Source: ZC4RG20 sp036381515
GTDB taxonomy: Bacteria > Pseudomonadota > Gammaproteobacteria > Steroidobacterales > Rariloculaceae
DNA length: 64,000 nt
Direction of reading: 5' to 3'
Assembly: GCA_036381515.1 (NCBI GenBank)
Contig: DASVCR010000028.1
Coordinates: 1-64,000 of the forward strand
Shown: positions 54,695-62,933 of the stretch, one piece after another
How the letters are laid out: each line of letters opens with the position of its first letter
Numbering within the stretch: position 1 is the first letter of the stretch
Made by a program: the position numbers and the translations under genes
The notes under the pieces: generated by a model
What the model was told of the DNA's origin: nothing
Database searches by the model: none
What the model saw: only the letters and a program-made list of their open reading frames with translations

Positions 54695-57079
54695 AGCCGT
54701 CGTGCCCTCGGGCCGAGGCACATCGTCCGGGACGCGGCGAAGCCTGAACGGATCGCTCGTGACGACGCCCATCACGAGCGACGAGAACCGATAGTCGTCA
54801 CGCGCGGCGTCACGGACGATCTTGCGCACCGCCGGCATGTCGTAGTACTCGACCGTGCGGCCGAGCGCGAACGTCAGCAGCTTCTCCGTGAGCGTCTGCA
54901 CGAACTGCTCGGGATCGGCGACGATCGCGTTGCGCAGGCTCACGGGACCCGTGACCGGCGTCCCGTCCGCGAGCTCGCCCGACGAGTCGATCGGCGCGCC
55001 TGCGAAGACGTCGACCTCGCGCCAGCGGCCGATCGCGTCGAAGTTCTCGAGCGCGAGGCCGGGCGGGTCGATCACGCCGTGGCAGCCGTTGCACGACGGG
55101 AGCCCGCGATGCTGCTCGAGCCGCTCGCGCACCGTCGCGAACGCGCCGCCCTCGTCCGTGACCTTGAGGTCCGTCACGACGTCGGCCGGCGGGGCGGCCG
55201 GCGGCGTGCCGACGATGTTCTCGAGGAACCACGCGCCGCGCAGGACGGGCGACGTGCGGTCGCCGTACGACGTCGCCATCAGGATCGCGCCCTTGCCGAA
55301 CAGGCCGAAGCGGTTCGGGTCCTCGATCTCGACGCGTCGGAACCGGCTGCCGCGCACGTTCGGGATGCCGTAATGGAGCGCGAGGCGCTCGTCGACGAAC
55401 GTGTGCTTCGCGGTGAGGAGCTCGACGACGGGCCGGTCCTCGCGCAGGATGCTGTCGACGAAGAGCTCCATCTCGCGGACGAAGGACCTGCGCAAGGACT
55501 CGTCGAACTCGGGGAACAGCGTCGGGTTCGGGTCCACCTCGTCGAGCTTGTACAGCTTGAGCCACTGGAACGCGAAGTTCGTGACCAGCGACTTGGACCT
55601 CGGGTCCGCGAGCATACGGCGCACCTGGGCCTCGAGCACGTCCGGGTCGCTCAGCCTGCCCTCGAGCGCAAGGTCGAGCAGCGCGTCGTCCGGCATCTGG
55701 CTCCACAGGAAGAACGAGAGCCGCGACGCGAGCTCGAGGTCGTCGATCGCGTAGACGTCGCCGGGCGACAGGCCCTCGGGCGCGGGCGCGACGCGGTACA
55801 GGAACTTCGGGCTCGCGAGGATCGCCATGACGGCCTGACGGATGCCGGCGTCGAAATCGCCCTGCGAGCGGCCCGCTTCGTAGAAGCGAAGCAGCGCGCC
55901 GAGATCCTCCTCGGTGACGGCGCCTCGATACGCCCTGCGCGCGAGCGAATAGATGATCTCCTCGGCGCACGGCAACTCTTCGCTCGGCTGCTTCGGACGG
56001 CAGACGAAGATCTTCTCGCGGCTCGGCGTCGTGCCGCGGCCCGCGGGCTCGTACGGGCCGACGATCTCGAGCCCTCCGATCGAAGGCCCCGGCGCGCCGA
56101 CCTCCGGCGCGAACGAATGGAGCCATGCCTCGGACTCGCCGTACGCGCGCTCGACGAACGTGATGGCGACCGTCCGCGGTCCCGCCTTGACGGGCAAGCG
56201 AATGTTCTCGAAGCGCGAGCGGATCTCGGCCTGCGCGACGGCCTGAAGCTGATCGACGGCCTTGAGCTCCTCCGGTCCGCCGAGCGACTGCTCGAAGACC
56301 TTCTCGCCGTCGATCGTCATGATCACGTCGTGGCGATCCTCGACGCCGCGGCGGGCCGCAATGCGTATGTCGAACTCGTATTCGCCGTCCGCCGGGAACC
56401 AGTGCTCGACGACCATGCCGCCGCGCGTGCCGGGCGGCATGCCGGGGAGGCGCAGCCCCTGGTTGACGTCCCCGGGCGCCGGATACGTCGCGACCGTCGT
56501 CTTCGGCGCCGACTCGCCGACCGCGCGCAGGCTCACGTCGCGCGCGGCCGCGATGTACTGATCGACGTACGTCGGCGACGCTTTCAGGACGTTGGCGATG
56601 TTGTCGAAGCCGTCGCTGCGGTCGTCCGCCGGCAGGTAGCGCGTCGCGTCGATGTCAACGCCGAGCAGCGCCTCGACGGCGCGCTCGTATTCGTAGCGAT
56701 TCAGGCGATGCGCGGTGACGTAGCCGGGGTTCGGATGCTCGGCCGCGGCGTCGTCGAGGGTCGACTCGAGCCACGCGACGAACTCGTCGACGCGCTCGGG
56801 ATCGGGGCGCCGTCTACCCGGCGGCGGCATCATGCTGCCGCGGAGCTTCCGGACGACCTCCTCGAAGATCTCGGGCTCGTGCGCGACCGAATCGGGACCG
56901 AACCTGTCGAGCGCGAGGCCCGCCGTGAATTCGACTTCGTTGTGACAGTCTACGCAGTAATCCTCGACCAGCGTCCACTGCTCGGCGGCCGACGCGGCTC
57001 GCCAGTGCTCGAGGAAGAAATAGCCGCCGCCCGCCACGGCTACTGACCCCACGACGACGGCCGCCAGCGACAAACGCAT
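54653..57079 (-). CDS. DUF1592/DUF1588/DUF1585 cytochrome-c-like protein
   Basis: An 808-residue exported protein. After a hydrophobic N-terminal segment a heme motif CVDCH (42-46) is followed by the DUF1587 region (HRLNRYEYERAVEALLG), DUF1595 (YSLARRAYRGAVTEEDL), DUF1592 (LASRLSFFLWSQMPDDALL), DUF1588 with a second CxxCH (PSCNGCHGVIDPPG) and DUF1585 (LLTFALGRTVEYYDMPAV). This order is usual for the family, best known from planctomycetes. The last residues (ENVSDTISRENGV) and the stop are encoded by the palindrome at 54644-54694, so the natural end has been altered. It is the first gene of an operon with DUF1552 and ankyrin genes. Confidence 0.92.
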   Translation of the reverse strand: MRLSLAAVVVGSVAVAGGGYFFLEHWRAASAAEQWTLVEDYCVDCHNEVEFTAGLALDRFGPDSVAHEPEIFEEVVRKLRGSMMPPPGRRRPDPERVDEFVAWLESTLDDAAAEHPNPGYVTAHRLNRYEYERAVEALLGVDIDATRYLPADDRSDGFDNIANVLKASPTYVDQYIAAARDVSLRAVGESAPKTTVATYPAPGDVNQGLRLPGMPPGTRGGMVVEHWFPADGEYEFDIRIAARRGVEDRHDVIMTIDGEKVFEQSLGGPEELKAVDQLQAVAQAEIRSRFENIRLPVKAGPRTVAITFVERAYGESEAWLHSFAPEVGAPGPSIGGLEIVGPYEPAGRGTTPSREKIFVCRPKQPSEELPCAEEIIYSLARRAYRGAVTEEDLGALLRFYEAGRSQGDFDAGIRQAVMAILASPKFLYRVAPAPEGLSPGDVYAIDDLELASRLSFFLWSQMPDDALLDLALEGRLSDPDVLEAQVRRMLADPRSKSLVTNFAFQWLKLYKLDEVDPNPTLFPEFDESLRRSFVREMELFVDSILREDRPVVELLTAKHTFVDERLALHYGIPNVRGSRFRRVEIEDPNRFGLFGKGAILMATSYGDRTSPVLRGAWFLENIVGTPPAAPPADVVTDLKVTDEGGAFATVRERLEQHRGLPSCNGCHGVIDPPGLALENFDAIGRWREVDVFAGAPIDSSGELADGTPVTGPVSLRNAIVADPEQFVQTLTEKLLTFALGRTVEYYDMPAVRKIVRDAARDDYRFSSLVMGVVTSDPFRLRRVPDDVPRPEGTTAENVSDTISRENGV

Positions 57080-57456
57080 CAGTACGCTACTCCAGACCTT
57101 CTCGATGCTTGCAGAGCCTTTTGCGTTCCGAACATAGCAATTCCGGCAGCCGACGTCAGGTAATTGGGGTCAGCCCCGAGTGTCCGGGTGTGACCCGAGC
57201 TTCAATGGCCCCACCTCCAAGCTATGGGCGCCACTGATTCGGGCGCTGACCCCGATCCTGACGCCGATGGTCGGACGCGGGCGCGACCGTTTCGGGCTCT
57301 GACCCCGATTTTCGCGCGCGGGCGCGACCGCTTCGGGCTCTGACCCCAGTTCCCGACAAACCGCGCTCTGACCCCGATTTGTCGGGCCCCGATTTTCAGC
57401 TTTTCGGGCTCTGACCCCAATTTCGGGTGACCACAACTTCGGCTGCCGGGAAATGC
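57080..57456. other. Intergenic region containing the repeat array
   Basis: The 377 bases between the DUF1592 start and the TonB receptor end hold the array described at 57162-57418. Small frames here run through the repeats and have no coding character. Confidence 0.6.
57162..57418. repeat. Array of GGGCTCTGACCCC-type repeats
   Basis: Copies of GGGCTCTGACCCC lie at 57294, 57335 and 57406, with near-copies at 57241 (GGGCGCTGACCCC) and 57363. An inverted partner GGGGTCAGCCCC lies at 57167. The copies at 57294 and 57335 belong to 41-bp tandem units sharing GGGCGCGACCG upstream. Such motifs are common in gammaproteobacterial genomes next to REP-associated tyrosine transposases, but no transposase gene is here. 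Confidence 0.8.
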
Positions 57457-60318
57457 CTAGTAGCTGAAGCGCACTCCGACCGCGTACGACCTGCCGAGAT
57501 CGGAGTAGAGGCTTCCGCCGACCACGTGCGGCGGCTCGCGATCGAACAGGTTCACGACGTTCGCGTAGATCTCGTACGTGTCCGCGTTGTACGACGCACG
57601 CAGGTTCGTATACATGCGCGCCGGCACGCGGTTGTCGTCGATGTCGACGCCGGTGACCCAATCCACATCGCGCACGCCGGAGCCGATGTAGCGCTGCGTC
57701 CACGTGAACGAGAACGGTCCGTGGTCGTACGAGATGCTCGCGAGGGCGTTCCACTCGGGCGCGATGTCGCTCTGCCCCGCGCGGTCGAGCTTCGGCGCGC
57801 CGGGGTTCGTGATCGACGCCTCGGCGATGTAGCTCACGAGCGTGCGGAGCCTAAGGCCCAACGGGAACGAGTACGTCGCCTCGAGATCGACGCCGCGGGT
57901 CCGCGACTCGGCGATGTTCAGGTACGTGTTGTCGATCTGGATCACGTCCGTGCCGGGCCCCGCCTCGCGAGTGATGCGGTCGCAGAGCGACGTCGCGCCG
58001 GCAAAGCACTGATCCATGATCTCCTGGACGCCGAGGAGATCGATCGCGCCGTTCAGCTTGATGTCGTAGTAGTCCGCCGACAGGTTCAAGCCGTCGAGCG
58101 CCTCCGGCTGATACACGATGCCGAACGTCACCGTGTCGGCCTCCTCCGGCTCGACCGTCGGGTTGCCGCCCTCGACCGAGCGGATCGAGTACCGCGGCTC
58201 TCCGGGCAGGAACGGATCGGTCACGGTCGCGCCGCGCGGCGTCTGAGCGTAGCGCTCGGAGAGCGTCGCGGCGCGCACGTCGCGCGAGCGCGTGAGCCGC
58301 AGCCGCACCGAGTCCGTGATCTGCCAGTCGAGGCCGCCCTTCCACGCGAGCACGCCGCCGCTGCCCTCGTAGTCCGCGTAGCGAATGGCCGCGTTGAGAT
58401 CGAGCGAGCGGGCGAGACCGCGATCCGCCACGAGCGGGACGATGCTTTCGCCGAACACCTCCCACACGTCGTAGCTCCCGTCGACCAGCGGGATCGTGCC
58501 ATACGCGAAGAGCCCCGAGCCGTGGTAGAAGCGCGGCAGGCTCTCCGGCCGGTAGCCGACGTCGACGGGGTCCGGGTTCACCGCGCCCTGCGTCAGCTCG
58601 GCAGGCCTGCCGAACTGCTCGAGGTCGTCCTTGCGGTACGACGCGCCGGCGGCGAAGGAGACGGGGCCGGCCCAGTTGTCGAGCGGCGTGCCGGAGACGG
58701 AGCCCTCGAAGAAGTCCTGGCGCAGGATCTGGATCTGATGCTGCGTGCCCGTCACGTACTGCCATGCATCCAGCGAGTTCTGATGCACGCCGAACGGATT
58801 GAACGGGATGCAGCCGTCGTTCGGGTTCGTCAGCGTCGACATGCAGACGATCTCGCCCGTCTCCGGGTGGATCACCGAGTCGATCGCGCGGAAGTAGCGG
58901 TCGGTGCGCAGGTTGTTCTTGTGCGTCATGTCCTGCTTGTTCCGACCCCACTGGTAATAGACGTCGAAGCTCCAGTCGTCGAGGAAGTCGCCCTTGAAGC
59001 CGGTCGTGAACGACGTCGTGCGGTTGTCGGTGATCACGCGGGCCGGCAGGCCCTCGTCGCGCGTGTGCGTCTTCGCGAACGTGAACGAGTCGATGCCCTC
59101 GTCGATCATGCGCTGCCGGATCACGTCCGGGAGGAACGCGTTGTCCGCGAAGATTTCGATGTTGCCCGGATAGCCCTGGCTGAAGTGGTGCGGCTCCTTG
59201 TCGTACTCGACCGTGCTGTTGCCGTAGAGGCCCTGCACGTACCACTCCTTCGACTCGCCGAGCTCGTGCTTGTAGTGCACGAACGCGGTGTTGCGGGTCT
59301 GCTCCGGCATCAGCGTCGAGTGGTTCACGTCGCCGCTGCCGCCCTGCTGCAGCGTGCCGTTGCTGTTGATCAGCGTGCCGTCGAAGAAGCGCACCGGCTG
59401 GCCCGCGTCGTTGAACTGGATGCCGGCGAGCGGGCCGTCCGTGATGAGGCCGCCGAAGGTCGCGGTGCGCGAGCGCACGTTCGGCACGATGTGCCGGTCC
59501 GGGCCGTTCGGATCGGGAATCAGGATGATGCCCCAGTTCTCCTCGAGCCAGTCGCGCGACCCGGAGTCGTGATTGCCCGGGCCCCACCGCACTTCCTTCG
59601 CCTTGTAGTACTCGGCCGACATGATGATGTGGCCTCGCTCGCCGACGCTCGTGCCGCCGGCGATGCTCGCGAGGACGTTTTCGTTGTCGGAGCGATCCGT
59701 CATGCCGCCCTGCACGCGGCCCTCGAAGCCTTCGTATTCCGTGTCGAGCACGAAGTTGACGACGCCGCTCACCGCGTCCGAGCCGTACGCGGCCGACGCG
59801 CCGCCGGTGACGACCTCGGTGCGGCGAACGAGCGCCTGCGGGAACACGCTGATGTCCGTCGTGCCGCGGCGAGTCGACGGAACGACGCGCCTGCCGTCGA
59901 GGAGCACGAGCGTGCGCACGGCGCCGATGCCGCGCAGGTTCAGAAGGCTCTGCCCGGCCGAGCCGGTCCAGCCGGCGACGGATTCGGGGGTGTCGTTGCC
60001 GAGGAACTGCGGCAACTGATTGAGCGCATCCATCATCGTGCCGGGCGCGAGCGTGAAGAGCTCCTCGGCCGTGACGGACGTCACCGGCGTCGGCGTCGTC
60101 ATGCCGCTCGCCTGGATGCGCGTGCCCGTCACTTGAACTTCCTCGATGGCGCCGCTGGGTTCCTGCGCGTGCGCAAGCCCGCCGAAGCCGACCGCCGCCG
60201 CGAGCGCGCAGACGCCGCCGCGCCGGACGTTCCTTCCGAGGATCCCGGCCATGCACGCGTGAAGCTGCCGACGAGCCAAAGGTTGCGCGACCCGTCGATG
60301 TGTCCCTACTACCGTCAT
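57457..60318 (-). CDS. TonB-dependent outer-membrane receptor
   Basis: A receptor of about 953 residues. A signal region ends at GGLAHAQ. The TonB-box-like IEEVQVTGTRI leads into the plug (ALNQLPQFLGN, LNLRGIGAVRTLVLLDGRR, RRTEVVTGGASAAYGSDAV). The barrel ends GRSYAVGVRFSY with the aromatic end residue. It belongs to the same broad type as the receptor at 32457. The start is one of two adjacent ATGs (60321 or 60318) after GGGAGGG; the second gives the better spacing. Upstream sequence that is open in this frame is not coding-like. It is divergent from the metallo-beta-lactamase-fold gene at 60511. Confidence 0.92.
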   Translation of the reverse strand: MTVVGTHRRVAQPLARRQLHACMAGILGRNVRRGGVCALAAAVGFGGLAHAQEPSGAIEEVQVTGTRIQASGMTTPTPVTSVTAEELFTLAPGTMMDALNQLPQFLGNDTPESVAGWTGSAGQSLLNLRGIGAVRTLVLLDGRRVVPSTRRGTTDISVFPQALVRRTEVVTGGASAAYGSDAVSGVVNFVLDTEYEGFEGRVQGGMTDRSDNENVLASIAGGTSVGERGHIIMSAEYYKAKEVRWGPGNHDSGSRDWLEENWGIILIPDPNGPDRHIVPNVRSRTATFGGLITDGPLAGIQFNDAGQPVRFFDGTLINSNGTLQQGGSGDVNHSTLMPEQTRNTAFVHYKHELGESKEWYVQGLYGNSTVEYDKEPHHFSQGYPGNIEIFADNAFLPDVIRQRMIDEGIDSFTFAKTHTRDEGLPARVITDNRTTSFTTGFKGDFLDDWSFDVYYQWGRNKQDMTHKNNLRTDRYFRAIDSVIHPETGEIVCMSTLTNPNDGCIPFNPFGVHQNSLDAWQYVTGTQHQIQILRQDFFEGSVSGTPLDNWAGPVSFAAGASYRKDDLEQFGRPAELTQGAVNPDPVDVGYRPESLPRFYHGSGLFAYGTIPLVDGSYDVWEVFGESIVPLVADRGLARSLDLNAAIRYADYEGSGGVLAWKGGLDWQITDSVRLRLTRSRDVRAATLSERYAQTPRGATVTDPFLPGEPRYSIRSVEGGNPTVEPEEADTVTFGIVYQPEALDGLNLSADYYDIKLNGAIDLLGVQEIMDQCFAGATSLCDRITREAGPGTDVIQIDNTYLNIAESRTRGVDLEATYSFPLGLRLRTLVSYIAEASITNPGAPKLDRAGQSDIAPEWNALASISYDHGPFSFTWTQRYIGSGVRDVDWVTGVDIDDNRVPARMYTNLRASYNADTYEIYANVVNLFDREPPHVVGGSLYSDLGRSYAVGVRFSY

Positions 60319-60510
60319 CATCCCTCCCGATTGACGTGTCGTTGTTATGCGAGAAAACGGCGCGAAGCGCGCGCACGGCCGACGCCGCGGCGAGCTCCGC
60401 GTACCGATGAGTTCTCGTCCCCCGAACCGATTCGTTCTGTTCGAATTGGTGTTTAAACTTCGGTTTAAATGCTCGCCTATTTTTTCTCCCATCGCTGAGA
60501 GCAGGCGTAA

Positions 60511-61512
60511 ATGAGCTTTCGTTCGAACCGAAGAGTTTTTTTGCGCGCGGCGGCGGGCGGCGTAGCCGCGTGCCTGCCGTGGAATCGAAGCGTCGTCGGC
60601 GTCGCATTCGCACAATCCGCGGAACGCGACGTGGAGACGCAACGAAGCATCGAGAACGCTGCAGGAGCCGCATCGACGGCGCGCATCGAGACGACGCGCG
60701 TGCGGGACAATCTGCTGCTGTTCACGGGTGCCGGAGCGAACGTCGTCGCATCGATCGGACCCGACGGCGTCGTGATGATCGACGGCGGCCTCGCCGCGCA
60801 CTCACCGGCGCTGCTGCGCGCCGTCGAGACGGAGGCGAACGGCGCGCGCGTGCACACGCTCTTCAACACGCATTGGCATCCGGAGCAAACGGGCTCGAAC
60901 GACGCGCTCGGCGCCGCCGGCGCGAGGATCGTCGCGCACGAGAACACGCGCCTCTGGCTCGGCACCGACATCGTTCGGCCGGCCGAGGGGTTCGAGCACC
61001 CGGCGCTCCCCGAGCACGCGCGGCCGAACCAGTCCTTCCGGACATCCGGCGAGATGGACGTCGGCGCCGAGCGCATCGAGTACCGTCACCTGCCGCAGGC
61101 CCACACCGACGGCGACCTCTACGTGCACTTCCCCCGCTCGAACGTTTTCGTCGTGGGCGACCTCGTCTCGGTCGGCCGCTATCCGACGCCCGATTACATG
61201 ACCGGCGGCTTCCTGCCCGGGCTCGTGCAGGCGACGCAGGCGCTGCTCGACGTCATGGACGACGACAGCCTCGTCGTGCCCGCGCAAGGCACCGTGGAGA
61301 CGCGCGCGCACGTCGCGGCGCAGTTCGAGATGCTGAAGACCGTGCTCGAGCGGATGATCGACCGGCTCTATCGCGGCTTCAGCGCACGCGACATGCTCGA
61401 GGACGGCGTGACGGACGGCTTCGACGAGACGTGGGGCGACCCCGAGCAGTTCGTGATCAGCGCGTACAAGGGGATGTGGGGGCACGTGCGCGAGTTCGAG
61501 GGCATCGTCTGA
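60511..61512 (+). CDS. Exported metallo-beta-lactamase-fold protein
   Basis: A 333-residue protein with a twin-arginine leader (RSNRRVFLRAAAGGVAA). The MBL fold is visible: VVASIGPDGVVMIDGGL, then the metal motif THWHPEQTGS, AHTDGDLYVHFPRSNVFVVGDLVS and VPAQGTVETRA. The usual HxHxDH reads HWHPEQ, so the Asp and last His are replaced by Glu and Gln. One zinc site is probably weakened. It resembles the metallohydrolases near quinoprotein systems. It is divergent from the TonB receptor gene. The substrate is unknown. Confidence 0.85.
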   Translation: MSFRSNRRVFLRAAAGGVAACLPWNRSVVGVAFAQSAERDVETQRSIENAAGAASTARIETTRVRDNLLLFTGAGANVVASIGPDGVVMIDGGLAAHSPALLRAVETEANGARVHTLFNTHWHPEQTGSNDALGAAGARIVAHENTRLWLGTDIVRPAEGFEHPALPEHARPNQSFRTSGEMDVGAERIEYRHLPQAHTDGDLYVHFPRSNVFVVGDLVSVGRYPTPDYMTGGFLPGLVQATQALLDVMDDDSLVVPAQGTVETRAHVAAQFEMLKTVLERMIDRLYRGFSARDMLEDGVTDGFDETWGDPEQFVISAYKGMWGHVREFEGIV

Positions 61513-61829
61513 CGGCGCCGCGAGCGGACGGCACGGTCATGGCTCCGGACGGGCTTGAAGAACAATCTCCCGCTTCGTAAACCTTCGGCTCCTCATCCTC
61601 CAGCTGACTGACGATCCGGCCGCGCGGCCGGAAGCGGGTCGCGTCGGCCGACGCGTGATGCGGCAGAAATCGCCCGAAACACGCAGCGGCGCGCGGCTCA
61701 GAGCACGTTTCGTAGAAAGCCGAGGATCGCCGCGTGCAGAACAGGCCCGAACGCTTCGCGATCGAAGCCTACGCATCGGCCCGGAACACCGGCGACCGCG
61801 AGCGCCGGCGAGCCGAAGCCGACGTCGCG
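61513..61829. other. Intergenic region between convergent genes
   Basis: About 315 bases between the stops of the convergent MBL-fold and phosphatase genes. Several short frames occur without ribosome-binding sites or recognisable products. Confidence 0.4.
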
Positions 61830-62666
61830 TTACCAGGGACGCTCGCCTGCCGCGGCGTTCTCGATGGAGCACCGCGCGGCATCCGGCGATGCCGCACCTG
61901 CTTCCCGCAGCGCGTCGAGCTCCTCGCGCGCGCTCGCGACGTCTGCTTGGAACTCGGCGTTGCCGGCGAGCGCCGCGAACACGGCCGATGACGCAAGGCG
62001 CCCTGCATCCACGTCGGACACGTAGTGCACGCCGCAAACGACGCGGCTCTCCCCGTAGGCGCGCCCGCGTGCGAGGACAGCCGCGGCGTGCTCGGGCTCC
62101 ACTTCGGCCAGCACGAGCGCATACATCCAGCCGACCGCCGAGTGACCCGACGGGTAGGAGCCGCTCGCCGCGAGTCCATCCGAGGGCACGACGCACGTAG
62201 GGCCGGTTTCCACCAGGAAGGGGCGCTTCCGCTGATAATAATCTTTCGCTCCGCCGATGATCGGTGACACGTCGGCGACCGCGCGGCCAAGGAGGCGCGA
62301 CAGGCGCGGCGTGGACGCCTGGCTCAGGTCGATGCCGAGCGCGCAGCCGAAGTCCGCAAGCAACGCCGGCCCCGCCTCAGCGTCCCTGGTCGCGAGCTCC
62401 CAGCGAGGGCTTCCTTCGAGCGACCGGGTGGCGCGAAACACGGCGACATCGGCGATGCCGAGCGGCCCGTCGTCCGCAGGCGGCGGAGGCATGAAGAGGC
62501 GGTGGTCGGGGATCCCGTCACGTCCGAGATAACCGCCGGGACGCGAAGGCGCCATCGCGCCCCTTGCCGGCGCCCCGGAAGAGGCCTCGCTCGCGCTTTG
62601 GGCGCCGACATCGGCGGCGGACACGGCAAGACACAGGCAAAGGACGACGATCCAACGTCGATTCAT
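61830..62666 (-). CDS. Class A acid phosphatase-like PAP2 protein
   Basis: A 278-residue exported phosphatase. The signal peptide is about 22 residues (IVVLCLCLAVSAADVGAQ). The PAP2 signature has three parts: KDYYQRKRPF, then GSYPSGHSAVGWMYALVLAE, and SRVVCGVHYVSDVDAGR, supplying the conserved Lys/Arg, the SGH histidine and the nucleophilic histidine. It fits the PhoN/class A non-specific acid phosphatases. The start at 62666 gives the signal peptide; the frame is open further upstream without coding character. Phosphate or phosphonate scavenging in the periplasm is likely. Confidence 0.92.
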   Translation of the reverse strand: MNRRWIVVLCLCLAVSAADVGAQSASEASSGAPARGAMAPSRPGGYLGRDGIPDHRLFMPPPPADDGPLGIADVAVFRATRSLEGSPRWELATRDAEAGPALLADFGCALGIDLSQASTPRLSRLLGRAVADVSPIIGGAKDYYQRKRPFLVETGPTCVVPSDGLAASGSYPSGHSAVGWMYALVLAEVEPEHAAAVLARGRAYGESRVVCGVHYVSDVDAGRLASSAVFAALAGNAEFQADVASAREELDALREAGAASPDAARCSIENAAAGERPW

Positions 62667-62933
62667 GTTCGTTTCCCCCCGAAGGCGCAGCGGTCGTGAA
62701 GCATTGTGAGCATGGCGCGGCGCAACGGCAAGACTATCGCCGCTGCACTGCTGTAGACCCTCGAGTTTTCGGCCAAGACCTGCGACGGCTTCGGGGTCGG
62801 TAACAACGTCGAAGTCGCATCGCGTGGGGACCGTGCTGCATTCCATCAAGGCCGGACATGCAGCAGAGGCAGGATGCCAATCTGCTAGTCTTTCATCGTC
62901 CGATCCGACACGCCGACCAGACGGAGCTTCGAG

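Noticed and set aside
57162..57418. CRISPR array
   Set aside because: Repeats are short and spacing is irregular (28-53 bases), with no cas genes; the repeats fit a REP-like array instead.
57427..60456. Very long plus-strand open frame opposite the second TonB receptor
   Set aside because: It is the complement of a well-supported receptor gene; GC-rich codons leave the opposite strand open. No recognisable domains.
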